Of a stretch of DNA of 60,000 bases, positions 11,501-22,681 are shown in pieces. Source of the stretch: Symsagittifera roscoffensis. Its lineage: Eukaryota > Xenacoelomorpha > Acoela > Convolutidae. The notes under the pieces are model-generated. The model had not been told where the DNA came from and did no database searches. It saw only the letters and a program-made list of their open reading frames with translations. The stretch covers positions 28,231,254-28,291,253 of the forward strand of contig NC_087065.1 in the NCBI RefSeq assembly GCF_963678635.1, written 5' to 3'. Numbering within the stretch: the first letter of the stretch is position 1; each line of letters begins with the position of its first letter. The position numbers and the translations under genes were made by a program.

Positions 11501-11702
11501 TGGGCAATACATAGAAAATTCCTTCTTTAAAAAGTCCGTCATAATCTGGAACAAACTAACAGATGATAAAGTCAACTTTAAAGACATAGTAACATGCAGA
11601 AAAGCAAAGATAAAATTCAAAAATTATTTATTATTATTTAAAGAAGACCCCTCTGTGGCAACTCATGGTAAAGTTTCATGGAAAAGCTTCAAGTTTATAT
11701 AA
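8596..11702 (+). pseudogene. LINE ORF2: APE endonuclease and reverse transcriptase (3 frameshifts)
   Basis: The first frame (8596-9135) has a 93-residue leader rich in hydrophobic and Tyr residues, a 2A-like motif, then the APE start (LLLNCRSLARKRSDL, FSETWFND). A frameshift at about 9130 leads to 9132-9845, with QGDYNLNYL, LIDYIITD and the TDHQATAF metal/catalytic block. A second shift at about 9830 leads to the RT: YRPISI (fingers), LSKAFDSIDH, QGVPQGTVLGPL and QYADDTLLF with the catalytic Asp pair (about 10818-10844). A third shift at about 11150-11190 leads to the C-terminal domain ending at 11702. All domains needed for target-primed reverse transcription are present, but this copy cannot make one protein. 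Confidence 0.9.
8851..8877 (+). other. 2A-like motif GDIHPNPGP in LINE ORF2
   Basis: Residues 86-94 of the ORF2 leader read GDIHPNPGP, preceded by LLTS. Known 2A peptides end in D-(V/I)-E-x-N-P-G-P and make the ribosome skip the Gly-Pro bond. This one has His where Glu is usual. If active it would release a 93-residue hydrophobic leader from the endonuclease-RT protein. Such motifs are known near the N-terminus of some non-LTR elements. Whether this variant works cannot be told from sequence. Confidence 0.7.
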
Positions 11703-11920
11703 TAACATTTATTTATCAACCACCTTGAAGCTCTCAGGTGAAAAGTAATCATCGATAATTGTAATCGAGTTTGTTTTGTTTATTGTTATTGTAACTATGT
11801 GTATCTAATGATGTTATAATATTTTTATGAACTGATAGGAAAAAAACAGAAAACATTTGACATACACTTGTGTATTGAAATTAATTTCGATGTGCAATTA
11901 AAGTGTTTTTTTTTTGAAGA

Positions 11921-12255
11921 TGAGTGGGTAAAATTTTTTTTCCTGAAGCGTTGGTATGAAAGAGTTGATGATCTCTGACGGTTATCACCGTGTCTTGAAT
12001 GCTCAACCAGTATGTTTGAATTTGTAGAAATTTTATAGAAGTTTTACTCTATTTGAGAACTTGAGACTCCTATTTCAAAGGATTTTTTAATACAATGCGC
12101 GTGTGAACTTAAACGCATATCCTCCCAAAAAAGAAAGGTAGAAATATGTCATTTTTCGGTTAATGAAGCAAATCGTTTTAAAGAATTTTGAATGTATTGA
12201 TCCAACTGTTGTTTGATTCATGTGATTTGAAGAATTTTTTCTCTATGTTGAACAG
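11921..12255 (+). other. End of ANKRD49 intron 1, nothing recognised
   Basis: This AT-rich intronic sequence lies between the LINE and the exon 2 acceptor at 12254-12255. No ORF, repeat or RNA gene could be recognised. Confidence 0.6.
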
Positions 12256-12433
12256 GTTGTGGAGAACATTTTGGACAAAAACCCGAACTATGTGACTGCG
12301 ATTGACGAAGACTTCTACACTCCTCTTCACAGAGCATCCTACAATGGACACACTGAGGTGATGAGAGTTCTACTGAAACACGGGGCTGACCCAAATGCAC
12401 CGACCCTGGATGGTTGGACGCCTTTGCATTCAG
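12256..12433 (+). CDS. ANKRD49: ANKRD49-like gene, exon 2 (ankyrin repeats)
   Basis: The acceptor is 'tatgttgaacag' and the exon enters in phase 0 with VVENILDKNPN. It carries one full ankyrin repeat and the start of the next, with the signature TPLHRASYNGHTEVMRVLL followed by GADPNAPTLDGWTPLHS. The exon ends one base into a codon at 12433, before a GTACATC donor. The order and spacing DEDxYTPLHRAxYxGH...DGWTPLHSAC is characteristic of ANKRD49, a small ankyrin-repeat protein of about 240 residues in vertebrates. The repeats are protein-protein interaction modules, and the partner here is unknown. Base composition is clearly less AT-rich than the flanks, as expected of a host exon. Confidence 0.88.
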
Positions 12434-12582
12434 GTACATCAGAAAAAAGTCGACCTGTAATCTTACTCAAAATGTTAATGTAGTACACCCTGCCGAAGTA
12501 AAATTTTTTTTCGAGGAGCAGTGTTCGTAAACCAGCCTTTTTTGAGTTTTATAGTGGAGTGTGATAACATATGTTTGTTTAG

Positions 12583-12923
12583 CCTGCTGCTGGGGCAAAG
12601 TAGAAGCAGCATCCATTCTTCTCAAGGCAGGCTCAAGAGTCAACGCCCGATCTTACTCCAACACAACTCCACTGCATACAGCTGCAAATAGACCAGACAA
12701 CAGGGCAGTCATAGAACTGCTTCTCTCTACACCAGGTGTGGATCCATTGATATCCAATGAGAGTGGAGATAGGCCGTACCAGCTGGCAGCCAGAATTGCC
12801 CCTTATGGGTTTCTGTTTGAACCCTTTGAGTCCTCATTAAGTTGGTCCCCATCTGAATGGATGCAAACATCAAGTAGCGATACAGCAGAAGCCTCAGAAA
12901 GTAGGGCACTAGAGGCGAAATGA
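12583..12923 (+). CDS. ANKRD49: ANKRD49-like gene, exon 3 (last exon)
   Basis: The acceptor 'atgtttgtttag' joins in phase 1 to give HSACCWGKVEAASILLKAG, the next ankyrin repeat. Another follows (TPLHTAANRPDNRAVIELLL), then a C-terminal region with ARIAPYGFLFE. That region matches the place where ANKRD49 ends with a Tyr/Leu/Phe-rich segment. A Ser/Glu-rich tail ends at TGA 12921-12923. The three exons together give about 267 residues, slightly longer than the vertebrate protein. The last codons (RALEAK) lie in the first unit of a 25-bp tandem repeat that continues into the 3' UTR, so the tail length may be lineage-specific. Confidence 0.88.
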
Positions 12924-13007
12924 AAGTATTAGACTAGAGGCGAAATGAAAGAAAGAGACTAGAGGTGAAATGAAAGAAGGAGACTCAAGGCGAAATGACC
13001 GCAGAAT
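12908..13007. repeat. 25-bp minisatellite over the ANKRD49 stop codon
   Basis: Four units with exact 25-bp spacing start at 12908, 12933, 12958 and 12983 (core actagaggcgaaatgaaag). The first unit encodes the last residues and the TGA, and the rest form the start of the 3' UTR. Units 1 to 3 are very similar and unit 4 decays after the core. Confidence 0.9.
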
Positions 13008-15257
13008 GCATTGTGTAATCCTTCTTGATCGAGATTATCGTTCCCAGCTGTTCGTTTTGAGAACTAAACATGGATCAATTGTTGAACTTTGAACTGATTG
13101 AACTCTTGAACTTATATTTTTATGGCGTTTAAGAATTCATTTTTTATGCTTGCGATTAGCAAGCGTTGTCAACTTGGAATATAGACTTTTTTCAGGCTAA
13201 GAAATAGCTTAACAGAATCACTTTAAACATGAAACATCTCTTAAACCACGAGGTTCATCTTTAATCAAAAGCAAGGCGTTAATCCGCTCATGACGCATAG
13301 AGGTAACGAACATGTCTGCGAAGACAAAAGCTCATAGTAAGAATCCGGCCAGGATCTATTTTTTTAAACGGAATTTTTTTTCTGACGAAAAAAATAGAGC
13401 TTTTCTAAATGTATTTTTAAGAGTAATGAACGTAGTGAAAACTCTTGCTAATTAAGAGTAGTAAACGAAGTGAAGACTTTTGCTGATTTTTTTTTTGTTT
13501 TTTTTTTTCAAAAAAATTCGAATAACTACAGATGTGCAAGAATTAAAACTTTTCCTATTTATCCAGTTTTCTCTTATTGGGTTCATATTATCAAAAAAGC
13601 GCCAATCATAAATCGCTCTGGAAATTCGAAGAGCTTAAAGAGCATCTATCTTTTTCTTTGAAATTTTAAAAACTAATTCAGTGTTTTTTATGCTTACTTG
13701 CGTTTATTACTCTTTTTCAATCTTCGATTGGGTAATTTTTAGGTTCCGTGCAAGTAATTGCGTCCCAATGAAAAGGCTGATTTTTTTTTTGAAAAAAATA
13801 TAAATATCAAAACTTTAAGCTTTTAAATTTTTTAATATTTTATCATTGCCTTTTTTATTCATAAGTAAGCTGTTGTTGACGCACGCCTCTTTATTTAAGA
13901 GAAATTTGATGAAGACACATGCCCTCTGTACGGAGTAAAAGATTATTTTGATTTTCGCCCTAAAATTGGTAATGCGACAAAATCCGGATTAATGAATGGC
14001 TAGCGCGACTGTTTTGTAAATTTTTGTGGAGCTTTTAGAAAAAAGTATTGTAGCCAACGGTCGAGTTTGTTAAAAATCAAATTTACCCTTCTCACTTGAT
14101 TTTTTGAGGTTGAATTTATAATTCTTCTAAAATTCAATTCAAACACATTTGTTGAACCAAAATAATACTCTTAATAATTAAGAAAGCAAATATGCCCAAA
14201 AAATTTGCAAAATTTTGAGATCAATAAGTAATTTATTCTTTAGATTTCCCAGCGAAATGGCGTTTAAAGTAGTCTTTAAATTTAGCTTATTTTTGTTTTT
14301 GTACACCTTAATTTGAAAAATGTTCAATTTCGTTTTTTAAAGATATGCAAATTTATAACCTATCAAATTTAATGAGCAATATACGAAAATCAAACTACAG
14401 TTACTAATTAAGAACGACAGGAAAATGGAAAAAAGTTAAATTATTACACTTGCCAGAGCAAGTGTTTTGTAATGGGTAACTAGACTGTATTTCCGTAAAA
14501 AACTTCTGCATGAATCTAGAAATTAAACCAGTTGCATTATTAGTCAACCTATGCAACTTCGAGACTCTTTGCAACCTGAATTGAAAAAAAAATGATCAGC
14601 TGACCTACTTAAATCAATAATCATTTAGGGAACTATTTGTTTACAGCTCAATCTGCATTGACTGAACTGTTGGCAGCTTAATAGTGTAACCCAATTTTAA
14701 TTCCGTTTCCAATCGCTAGCTCAAAATCTTGCTCTAGTGTGTCGAAAGTGATGCAAAGCTCAGCTTTGTTTCACAAATTTTGATTTCAAAATTCAATTAG
14801 TTTGAGTAAAGAAAAATTTAGTTGCAAGAACTGCCAGCCATTTGAATAATTTCCATCAAATTTTTGCAAGGTTGCTTTAAGTTTGATTTAACACTTGCGA
14901 ACATAAACTCATGCGAATCAAAATAAAATTTTCTTCTCACCACTGCCCATGGGGTGGATCTGTCAGCAATCAGGTACCACAAAAACATCATCGGAATGAA
15001 CCATAAAGGCATAGCGACAATTTGTCGCAATCAAAAATTGGGCGCATGCGAACAGACGTAGCATTTATGAAAAGCAATTATTCGCAGCACGCGTCGAGTC
15101 GTAGCGAGCCACAATTATTAGCGTTGAAAGCTTTGATCAGATCAAAAGAAATAAGATGAACACTTAAATTAAAAAACAAAGAAAATCAACATTGAACGAG
15201 AGGCCCTGAAGTTATTTGAGAATATTTTTGTTATAATTTTCAAGGAGTACAACTCAC
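12999..15257. other. Non-coding, AT-rich
   Basis: No supported gene. At 13421-13487 two 33-bp near-copies (agagtaatgaacgtagtgaa and agagtagtaaacgaagtgaa) stand in tandem. Otherwise only T- and A-runs and short chance ORFs are visible, with nothing of family-level similarity. Confidence 0.6.
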
Positions 15258-15408
15258 CTGGCTTATTTTTTTTTCGCATTTTGCCTAATTGGCGGCATTT
15301 TCTCTGGCAGTTAGTGCCACCATTTTGTTCTCCGACAGACTTATCTTTTCTCAGATTTTCAATAAACCTGTGAACGGTAGGGTGAGCACGCCCCATCCCC
15401 AACTGGAA
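15258..15408 (-). pseudogene. MULE-transposase-like exon fragment
   Basis: On the minus strand an acceptor-like 'gataggaccttccag' precedes an open stretch of 50 codons reading GMGRAHPTVHRFIENLRKDK and then a Lys/Arg-rich tail. It ends at CCAG followed by a perfect GTGAGT donor at 15257. A (G/A)-x-H-P-x-x-x-x-F-I-x-x-L-(R/K) segment is common near the C-terminus of MULE/FLYWCH-type transposase proteins. No DDE core is visible nearby. It may be a leftover exon of a decayed transposon or a piece of a host gene derived from one. Confidence 0.4.
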
Positions 15409-18400
15409 GGTCCTATCACCTCATCTTATTAATATCTTTTTTTCCTTAGAAAAAAATGAGATTCAAAACAATTCGTTCAAATGTATTTGTCTAATGTGAA
15501 CCCAGATCATTTTTTGCGTAAAACAAAGCCCAAATTAACTGCTCTTGTAATATTTTCATTTTTAAAAATCTTTTCCATATTCCCGTATTGTATTGTCTTG
15601 CATCCAGTTTGCTGATAGTATAAGTTTTTCTTAGATCTTGGCTAATTTAATTTTTTTTCAGTCACATTTTTAAAAAAAATAAGTTGAAGTGAAACATCTT
15701 TTTTATAGATTCTATTTAGCTCATTTAATTTTTTTGACCAGAAATTGAGCACATTGTTTTACCTGGATAATTTTTTAAACTAAAATCTCATCCTTTTGGC
15801 CGTAGGAAGTTTTTTCAAATAATTCGAAAAATTTCATATGATATGCTAGTTTTTAGCTAAAACACTTATTTCACATGAACCAATAGTGTCGAAACATCTC
15901 TTTATTTTTGTGACCGCCAAATCATAATTCTTTATTAAATGTCACTTCAAGTGTTAACGTTTTGACGGAGTCAAAAGTTGGTGTGTTAACAAGTTTAGTT
16001 TCGTGTGTTAACATGTAAGCGATTATACGTTCTCATAATAATTTTAACTGATGTTCTATAGGAACTATAACTTTAAACAAGGATGCTCTGTGCATGCTAC
16101 AGAGAATGTTCCCACCATAGTCTCAAAAATGCAAAAAAAAATTCAAACTTTAATTGTTTTTTTTCGACGTGGTGGAGCTAAAGAGAAAAAAAGGGGTAAG
16201 GTACAAATGACATTTATAATAAAACAAGCAAAATAAAAAACAATACTTGTGGAAAAATTATCAGTAAAACGAAACAAAAAGAAAAATTTAGCAAGTTTTT
16301 TACAGTGTTTTGAAGATTTTGATTCGAAAAAGAGGCTAAATAAGGTATTCGCCTTTGTAAAAATTGTAAGCTTCTGTGCTATTGCAAGCTTTTAAGCCAT
16401 TAAAATCATACTGGTCGCTCGCTTTATTAGCTTGAACTAAGTCCAAAAATCAAAAATTTGCAATAAGTTTTTCTCGATGATAGAAAAAACTTGTTGGGTG
16501 AATCAAACCACAACTGAAAGGGCTTTCATATGATATAAATCATTTAACTTAGTCCGATTGTTATTTTTGGTACCTGATTTTGCACGGAAAACAAAAAAAA
16601 AACTCAAACACTCCTGAATTCAAATTTCTTCCCCATTTTCAATAGTCATAACAATGAACAAACTCTGGCCAGCATATACTTGATATTGATATCTTTACAA
16701 GATTTTAGAAGGTGGAATGGTAGCAACTTAGCCATATTAAATGAGTAATCCGAGATTAGTCATGATCTTGGCAAATTTTCCAAGATTGAAACAGTGGGTT
16801 GTTCGAGATGGATGAAAATCACAGTAATTTGATTTTTAAAACCACGCTGACTCTTGTGGAGTTTTGAGATCCTAATTAATGGATTACTTGATTGATTGAT
16901 ACCAGCTACAGGAACCAACCGTGGTAAATTCAGTTTCGAGAGAAAAAAAGAACGAAAATTTTTTTTTTCAAGATGATCGTAACCAAACCGAACTTTTTCA
17001 ATGGTCAGAACAAAAATTATAACCTTGTGGAAAATCCAAACACAGAACCGATCATAGTTTTGGTAATTGTAACCAATAATTTTTGCCACAAAATTTTTCT
17101 AAGAATCGATCATATAAGCTTTAGCTGAAATGCGAGTAGAACTAATTAGGTCGACAACCTGAGACCAAAGTAAAGCAGTGCTGTCTAATATGTCAAAAAA
17201 CTAATTGATTCCTTCTTAATTCTGATTTTTATTAACTTGTGTTACAAGACGGATTCTTCATATTAAAAAAATGTATGAAACAACACTTTGAAAAACAATT
17301 CTTACAGAAAGGTTTTTTTTTTATAGTTTTGAAATCAAATAATAAGGCCAAGGCCTACAAGATACTCATAACAACAAGCAAAAAGTTAAGTTTGGATGAA
17401 ATTTTACAAATCGAGCCGATCACAGACAAATTTTTGCAAATTGCTTCGTTCGTGAACATTTTTTTGGTCATGAAAATCAGGAACGCATCTCATCGATAAT
17501 TAAATTCCGATATATTGAAACCTCGAAGACTAAATTTTTGCTAGATATGCTAAATCTCAGTCGCTTTATGTCGCATATAAAATCTCATAATCACTTCTTC
17601 CAATCAACTTTTGATTAAAACAGAATCTATGAATGCTGAAAAAGGAGCAGTTCGGGTTTCAACATAGCATAGTCAAAATAATGTCAATTTTTGTCCCTTC
17701 TAAAATATTTTCAAACAACTTCTCATAACTAACGTCCGGTCAGATTAGTGTCATTCAGTCGCGGACAATTTTGCTTTGGTCGCGAATATTGCGGACGAAT
17801 TTTCTCAATCTATCAAATCTAGAAATCCCAAATTAGTTTGCAACGGTGTGGACAAAAAACTTTCGCAAAATTTCGTGTTTCATGTCAAATATTGGAATCT
17901 CATTCCAACTGTTTTTTATGTTGCATAAGTTCTCATTTCCAAACTATTGACCAATATTTCATTTCTCTTTAAAATTTGGAGATATGTTAAGCAAAAGGCC
18001 TCATTTTTTTATTTGTATGTTTCAGTCTTTGGAAGATAAACACAACAATTGGTGAACATAGGTTGGTTTTTGATGATAAGAAACAGTCAAAATTTTTATT
18101 TTTTCCACTTCTAAAGCACAGATTTTTGTCGTTTTATAAGACTTTTTGCTGTTTTTTGTTTTCGATTATTTTGTTACCATTATCCACGTTAAAAAGTAAT
18201 TAATCATAGTTTTGGTCATTGTTGGCAGCTGTGGTGTTGTCTCTGATTTTCCCACTGTCCTCAAGGGCATTTTCCCACAAATTTCTAAAAGCAAGAAATG
18301 GAACAAATGAGCTCTTTTTCCTTTTTCCCCCACCTGAAGTTTTTTCAGCAATTTTTTCTTCAAATGGTGAGATTGTTTCATGAATTAGCATGCGGTCTAT

Positions 18401-18572
18401 TTAAGATATGACAAATATAGTTGGTCTTCTTACTTAACCGTTTAAAACTCCTCGTTACATCATTGAGGACTTTGATTAATCACAGAAGCGGATTTAGAAC
18501 TATTAGAACAAATAATTTGTGTGTTGCCGTGTGTAAGTGGACGGACCTTGATGGTTAAAATCACCATATATG
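15409..18572. other. Non-coding, AT-rich
   Basis: Only short chance ORFs are visible. Around 15955-16012 the word gtgttaac occurs three times, close to a short palindrome (gttttgacggagtcaaaag). No gene or mobile element could be recognised. Confidence 0.55.
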
Positions 18573-18865
18573 AATACTGGGAGTGTGGGCAGTATTAAGA
18601 CAACCGCGTATTTCTACTCGTCAGTAAGCAGACAAATACTGTATTAACCAATCAGTATCGAGACAAGGAAGAAATTTATCAATAATAACTATTTATTTTG
18701 AAAGTTTGCTTTCTCACCTCGTGATAAGAAAGCAAATTTTCAAAATAAATAGTTATTGATGGTTAATTTCTTCCTTGTCTCGATTCTGATTGGTTAATAC
18801 AGTATTTGTCTGCTTAATGACGAGTAAGAATACGCGGTTGTCTAAATACTGCTACACCGAATACT
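18573..18865. mobile_element. Foldback (long inverted repeat) element, about 290 bp
   Basis: The left arm (gcagtattaagacaaccgcg through aactatttattttgaaagtttgctttct) is matched inverted by agaaagcaaattttcaaaat through cgcggttgtctaaatactgc. Each arm is about 140 bp and they flank a loop of about a dozen bases (cacctcgtgat) at 18714-18725. Mismatches are few and scattered. No ORF is present. It is a typical non-autonomous foldback/MITE structure whose transcript would form a long hairpin. Confidence 0.88.
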
Positions 18866-20102
18866 GATTGTTCGATTGTTTTTTTTTTCGTGTGTGGCCT
18901 TATCTGCCAGGATTCAACTTATCAAGCATTACAATATTGTTTTAAAATTGGCATAATTCGTCATCTGTGAGTTGGTTTCATTGAAAAACTTCGTCTTCTC
19001 AAACTCGCATAGTACGAATATACTAAAAACAGTTTTAAATTTTCAGATCTTCAAATGCGGTAAGCAGAAAAATGTACTATTTTTGGATAACATCTACAAA
19101 GGTTTTAAAGTTATCAGGGATAGATTTGATTTTTAAAAGCAATAAGTCAAAAAGTTCATAAAAAAATTGCAGCAGATCAAGTCGAGATGAAGTCAATCAA
19201 TGAAGCTTGACAATTTACGAACGATATTTTTCAAAGTCAAAAGTTTATCTACGTTTCTGTCCTTATCGTTCAAGATTTGGCAAAAGCACTCAAAAACATG
19301 CGTCTGAAGACTTTTCTTTACTCCACCTGCAGAATAAAATAACGAAATATTTGTGCTTGGGATTTTCTTTTGATCTCCTGACATCTAAAGACCACCTGAA
19401 ATTTTTTTTTCTCCTCATGAACTATAACTTTGGTTTGGTTTATTTGACCTGTTGTATAGGCTTTTCTACGACAAAAAATATCGCGCGTCATTTATCCCAA
19501 TTTAAGTTATAGAAAGCAAAATGTACTGAAGCTAGTTCAAAACAATCATTTGAAGTATTTATTTATACCTTGATATTTATCATTATAAAAAATCTAGAAC
19601 TGACCAATCCTGATCCATTACTAAAACTTATGATAAGTTGTGAAGCTGGAACTATTCGTAGTTTCAGCCAGAGAAAATATAAAATAGACTGAAATTACCT
19701 GCTTCAAAAACTGAACAATAAACAATAAAAAACTATCACCCACTCGCCGAAAACTAGCACTCAATAATAGCCGAAAATAAAATGTTTGCTGAGTCGGGAA
19801 AAATGTTGAGTCGATGCCATACCTCCATACAAAGTGAGACTTATCAAGCTGATTACTTACAACTACGCAACTACATTTCCTTTCTGTCAATTTTCAAGCA
19901 CCGGTCGAATCAAAAACAAGCGGTTTTAGAAGATGTTTTTGCTTACACTTAGTATGACAATGACCGAATATTTTTTTTCGGCCTCGTTTTTTCTGCAAGA
20001 ACTAAGTTTCGTCACAGCATTTGTAGACAATCGGAAAACTTTTGAATATTTGAACTGTAAATTAGAACTCCATGTACCCATTATACCTAAACTAAGGGAG
20101 CT
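18866..20102. other. Non-coding, AT-rich
   Basis: Opposite-strand ORFs of 60-100 codons overlap each other here, as expected by chance. None has a recognisable motif. Confidence 0.55.
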
Positions 20103-20368
20103 TTGAAAATGTCAATTTGGCTTATTTGGGATTAATCAGAAGCTACGGTGCAAATTGAACTGAGTGCTTCAAAATTGTTCAAGTTTTGATGGTGTAAATT
20201 CAAAAAATATCACTTTGTTATTGACAATGCGTGTGGGGGTGGGGAATTTTTTTTAAAAATTAGGTTCAATTTTTCAACTTATATTTGTAGTTTTCTACTG
20301 AATGTTAATGGAAGCATCTGGAATGCCAGTTAAAATTTGTGAGGCTGTGCCCTGATATGAGCAGTCTA
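20103..20368 (+). repeat. Dispersed repeat R1, diverged fragment
   Basis: This resembles the 3' half of the R1 repeat at 41888-42413 and 49672-50190. It begins with 'aatgtcaatttggcttatttggga' and ends with the diagnostic 'ccctgatatgagcagtct'. It is more diverged than the other copies. Confidence 0.6.
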
Positions 20369-20372
20369 GTTT

Positions 20373-20709
20373 TTCCGACTCACGACGAAAGTGAAGAATA
20401 TATATGCTTGTGAAATTTTTTGTTCAGTTTTTTGTTCAGGTTGTACATTTGGGATCAAAATTGATATATTACCGTTCTTGCGTGGGTATCGTACGTACTA
20501 TCGTAAATCCATATGAAGCTTACTCACTTTAATACTGTGAAGGCTTTACCTATATTCATTAAAGCGTAACATGAATTTTTATCTTGCATATACCAACAAA
20601 ATCAGAAAAACTAACTAGTTATATTAGCTCCTTATAAGATCCAAGTTTTAGTTTTTAATAATTGATACGGACAAACCAAAAATGGAAGTTTATCAAAAAG
20701 TTATCTTAC
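20373..20709. other. Non-coding sequence before the gap
   Basis: No feature recognised up to the run of N. Confidence 0.5.
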
Positions 20710-20909
20710 NNNNNNNNNNNNNNNNNNNNNNNNNNNNNNNNNNNNNNNNNNNNNNNNNNNNNNNNNNNNNNNNNNNNNNNNNNNNNNNNNNNNNNNNNNN
20801 NNNNNNNNNNNNNNNNNNNNNNNNNNNNNNNNNNNNNNNNNNNNNNNNNNNNNNNNNNNNNNNNNNNNNNNNNNNNNNNNNNNNNNNNNNNNNNNNNNNN
20901 NNNNNNNNN
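20710..20909. other. Assembly gap, 200 N
   Basis: This is a run of exactly 200 N, probably of nominal size. Confidence 1.
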
Positions 20910-20984
20910 GCTCAAACCGCTCAAATGTTGATGAAAAACCGCTCAAACCGCTCATATCTTGAGCGGTTTTTGAGCGGGATCTCG
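20910..20984. repeat. ccgctcaaa repeats with hairpin at the gap edge
   Basis: 'accgctcaaa' occurs several times directly after the gap. Its inverse (ttgagcggttttt) follows at about 20957-20975, giving a hairpin. A repetitive or palindromic sequence here may explain why assembly failed. Confidence 0.7.
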
Positions 20985-22079
20985 ACCCGGGAAGGTTTTT
21001 TTCGGAAGATAACTTTTGTTTCGTGGTGAAACTTCAGATGAACCAAAGTGTTCAAGAGATCTCTCTTTTAGAGATTTTTTTATTGACACAAAAATAATAA
21101 CCCATAAAATATAACTCGATTCTAATTTTGGTAATTATAATCAATTATAATTGTCAAAAAATTATCATAAAAATCCATTATAATCGATTACTCACACCTA
21201 AATTTGGATGCTGGTGAGAGCAATTACAACTTTCACACAAAGCTACTACTTCCATTTTATTCAATTCTTTGCGAAAGCATGCGTAAATTTTTCTCTGTTT
21301 AGCTACTACCTAAGCAAAGTACTGATATCATTAAACCCATTGTTGTCCCTGGTGAAGACAACAACAAGTAAACTCTCACGTGCAAACTACCTAATTCGAA
21401 ACGATATTGCGGTCAGTTTTGCCAACGCAGTCTTTATAAGCTAAATTGTATTCTTGGACCACTGTTTTCGCAAATGCTTAGGCGCCAAAAAATCGCTTTC
21501 TTCTTTTTACTGTACTTCTTCAGAATTTCCCAGCTATAAGCATTTATATCAGATTTAACCAAAATTGTCTGCAATAGAATTGATTTATTTTTATTGTGTT
21601 TTTCAATAACTTCATGAAAATTCGGCAGATTTATTTGAGACATTTCCAGTATTACAGCTTGTCGAGCTCTGTTTTTGAATGACCATCCAATTCAAAAGAT
21701 TGTTGAATTTTTTGAATTAGCACTTTTCGGGGTTGTTATTTCGTCATGGGGGCTAGTGTTTAAAAAAATTTGTTTAAGCCGCATCTACGAATTCCACAAC
21801 GGAAAAAAATGTTCTTTTCTTCATCTGATCTTCTGCCATCAAGTTTTTTCTAGCGATTATGTTTACCTCTCGTTGTTTGAGCATCGACTTTTATTCGTTT
21901 TGGGAACTGCTTCAATTTATCACAGATAACTTTCTGTTTCTGAACTTTGTTTCATTTTTTTTCTCCAGTCAGAAACTTTGTTCGTTGACAATAATTTTGA
22001 CTCTGGGTGGTACCCGCACCGAAGTTTCTCCGATTATTATCTATTTTCTGGCGATTTTGTGGTCGAACAAAAAAATGTT
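20985..22079. other. Non-coding, AT-rich
   Basis: No supported gene. 'aattataatcaattataattg' and 'ccattataatcgatta' at 21130-21192 echo the dyad-rich tract at 22080-22362 and may be the left end of the same unit. Confidence 0.45.
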
Positions 22080-22362
22080 CTTTTAATAATCAATTATCTG
22101 GTGATTTTGTGGTCGCAAAGTAGAATAATCGATTATATGGAGAAAAAAATCCATTAAAAAACTTTAATTTTATGTCGATTATATTGGAATTATCATAGAT
22201 TATAATAGATTCCCGCACCAAGCGCCCATGGATCATAATCGATTATATTGTCATAATATTGTCCGCAATAAAATGACAAAACAATCGATTATAATCAATT
22301 AAAAATGTATTGTAATCCTAATATTTTTTTGCCAATATAATCCATTATAATGGATTTTTTCG
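22080..22362. repeat. Tract rich in AATCGATT dyads
   Basis: The words ataatcgattata, tcgattataatcaatt and attataatggatt recur at short spacing. They often form perfect or near-perfect dyads around ATCGAT/AATT. A related cluster is seen at 21130-21192 and a single similar site at 41830-41845. Whether these are decayed inverted-repeat elements or binding-site clusters is unknown. Confidence 0.5.
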
Positions 22363-22539
22363 AGGGGTTATTCATGAAATTTACAATTTACTTAAAGTTA
22401 TCTTATTTCCTGTTTAGTACAGTTGCTACGTATTATGTTTCATAAAATGTTACATTTCAGAACAAAATTTCTATACTTTTTGGTCTCTGTTTTTAAATTC
22501 ATCGCAGTTTAACACTTCATTTTACTGTTTTTTTTACCA

Positions 22540-22681
22540 CAAACTCCCACCCCCCAGTTTAAGCAACCCCCACCCTCAGTTAAGCCCCCAGTTCACTACC
22601 CCACCAATTTACTACCCCCCTCCCAATTTACGCCCCTCCCACTATTTAACCTCCCTCCAGTTTACCACTTTATCCCCCCAA
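22540..22681. repeat. C-rich degenerate minisatellite
   Basis: Units of about 15-19 bases of the form agttta(n)accccc(n)cc are repeated imperfectly about eight times in strongly strand-biased C-rich sequence. Confidence 0.8.

Larger units (their letters stand above)
7140..11920 (+). mobile_element. CR1/L2-type LINE inside ANKRD49 intron 1
   Basis: ORF1 (SGNH esterase plus Asn/Gln-rich tail) is followed by ORF2 (2A-like motif, APE endonuclease, RT) on the same strand as the host gene and inside its 5.8-kb first intron. An APE endonuclease together with an SGNH ORF1 is a known combination in the CR1/L2 group. The ends are not sharply defined. The 5' side merges with an A-rich repeat tract, and the 3' side ends somewhere before the T-run at about 11907. 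Only a few frameshifts separate it from an intact element, so the insertion looks fairly young. Confidence 0.85.
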
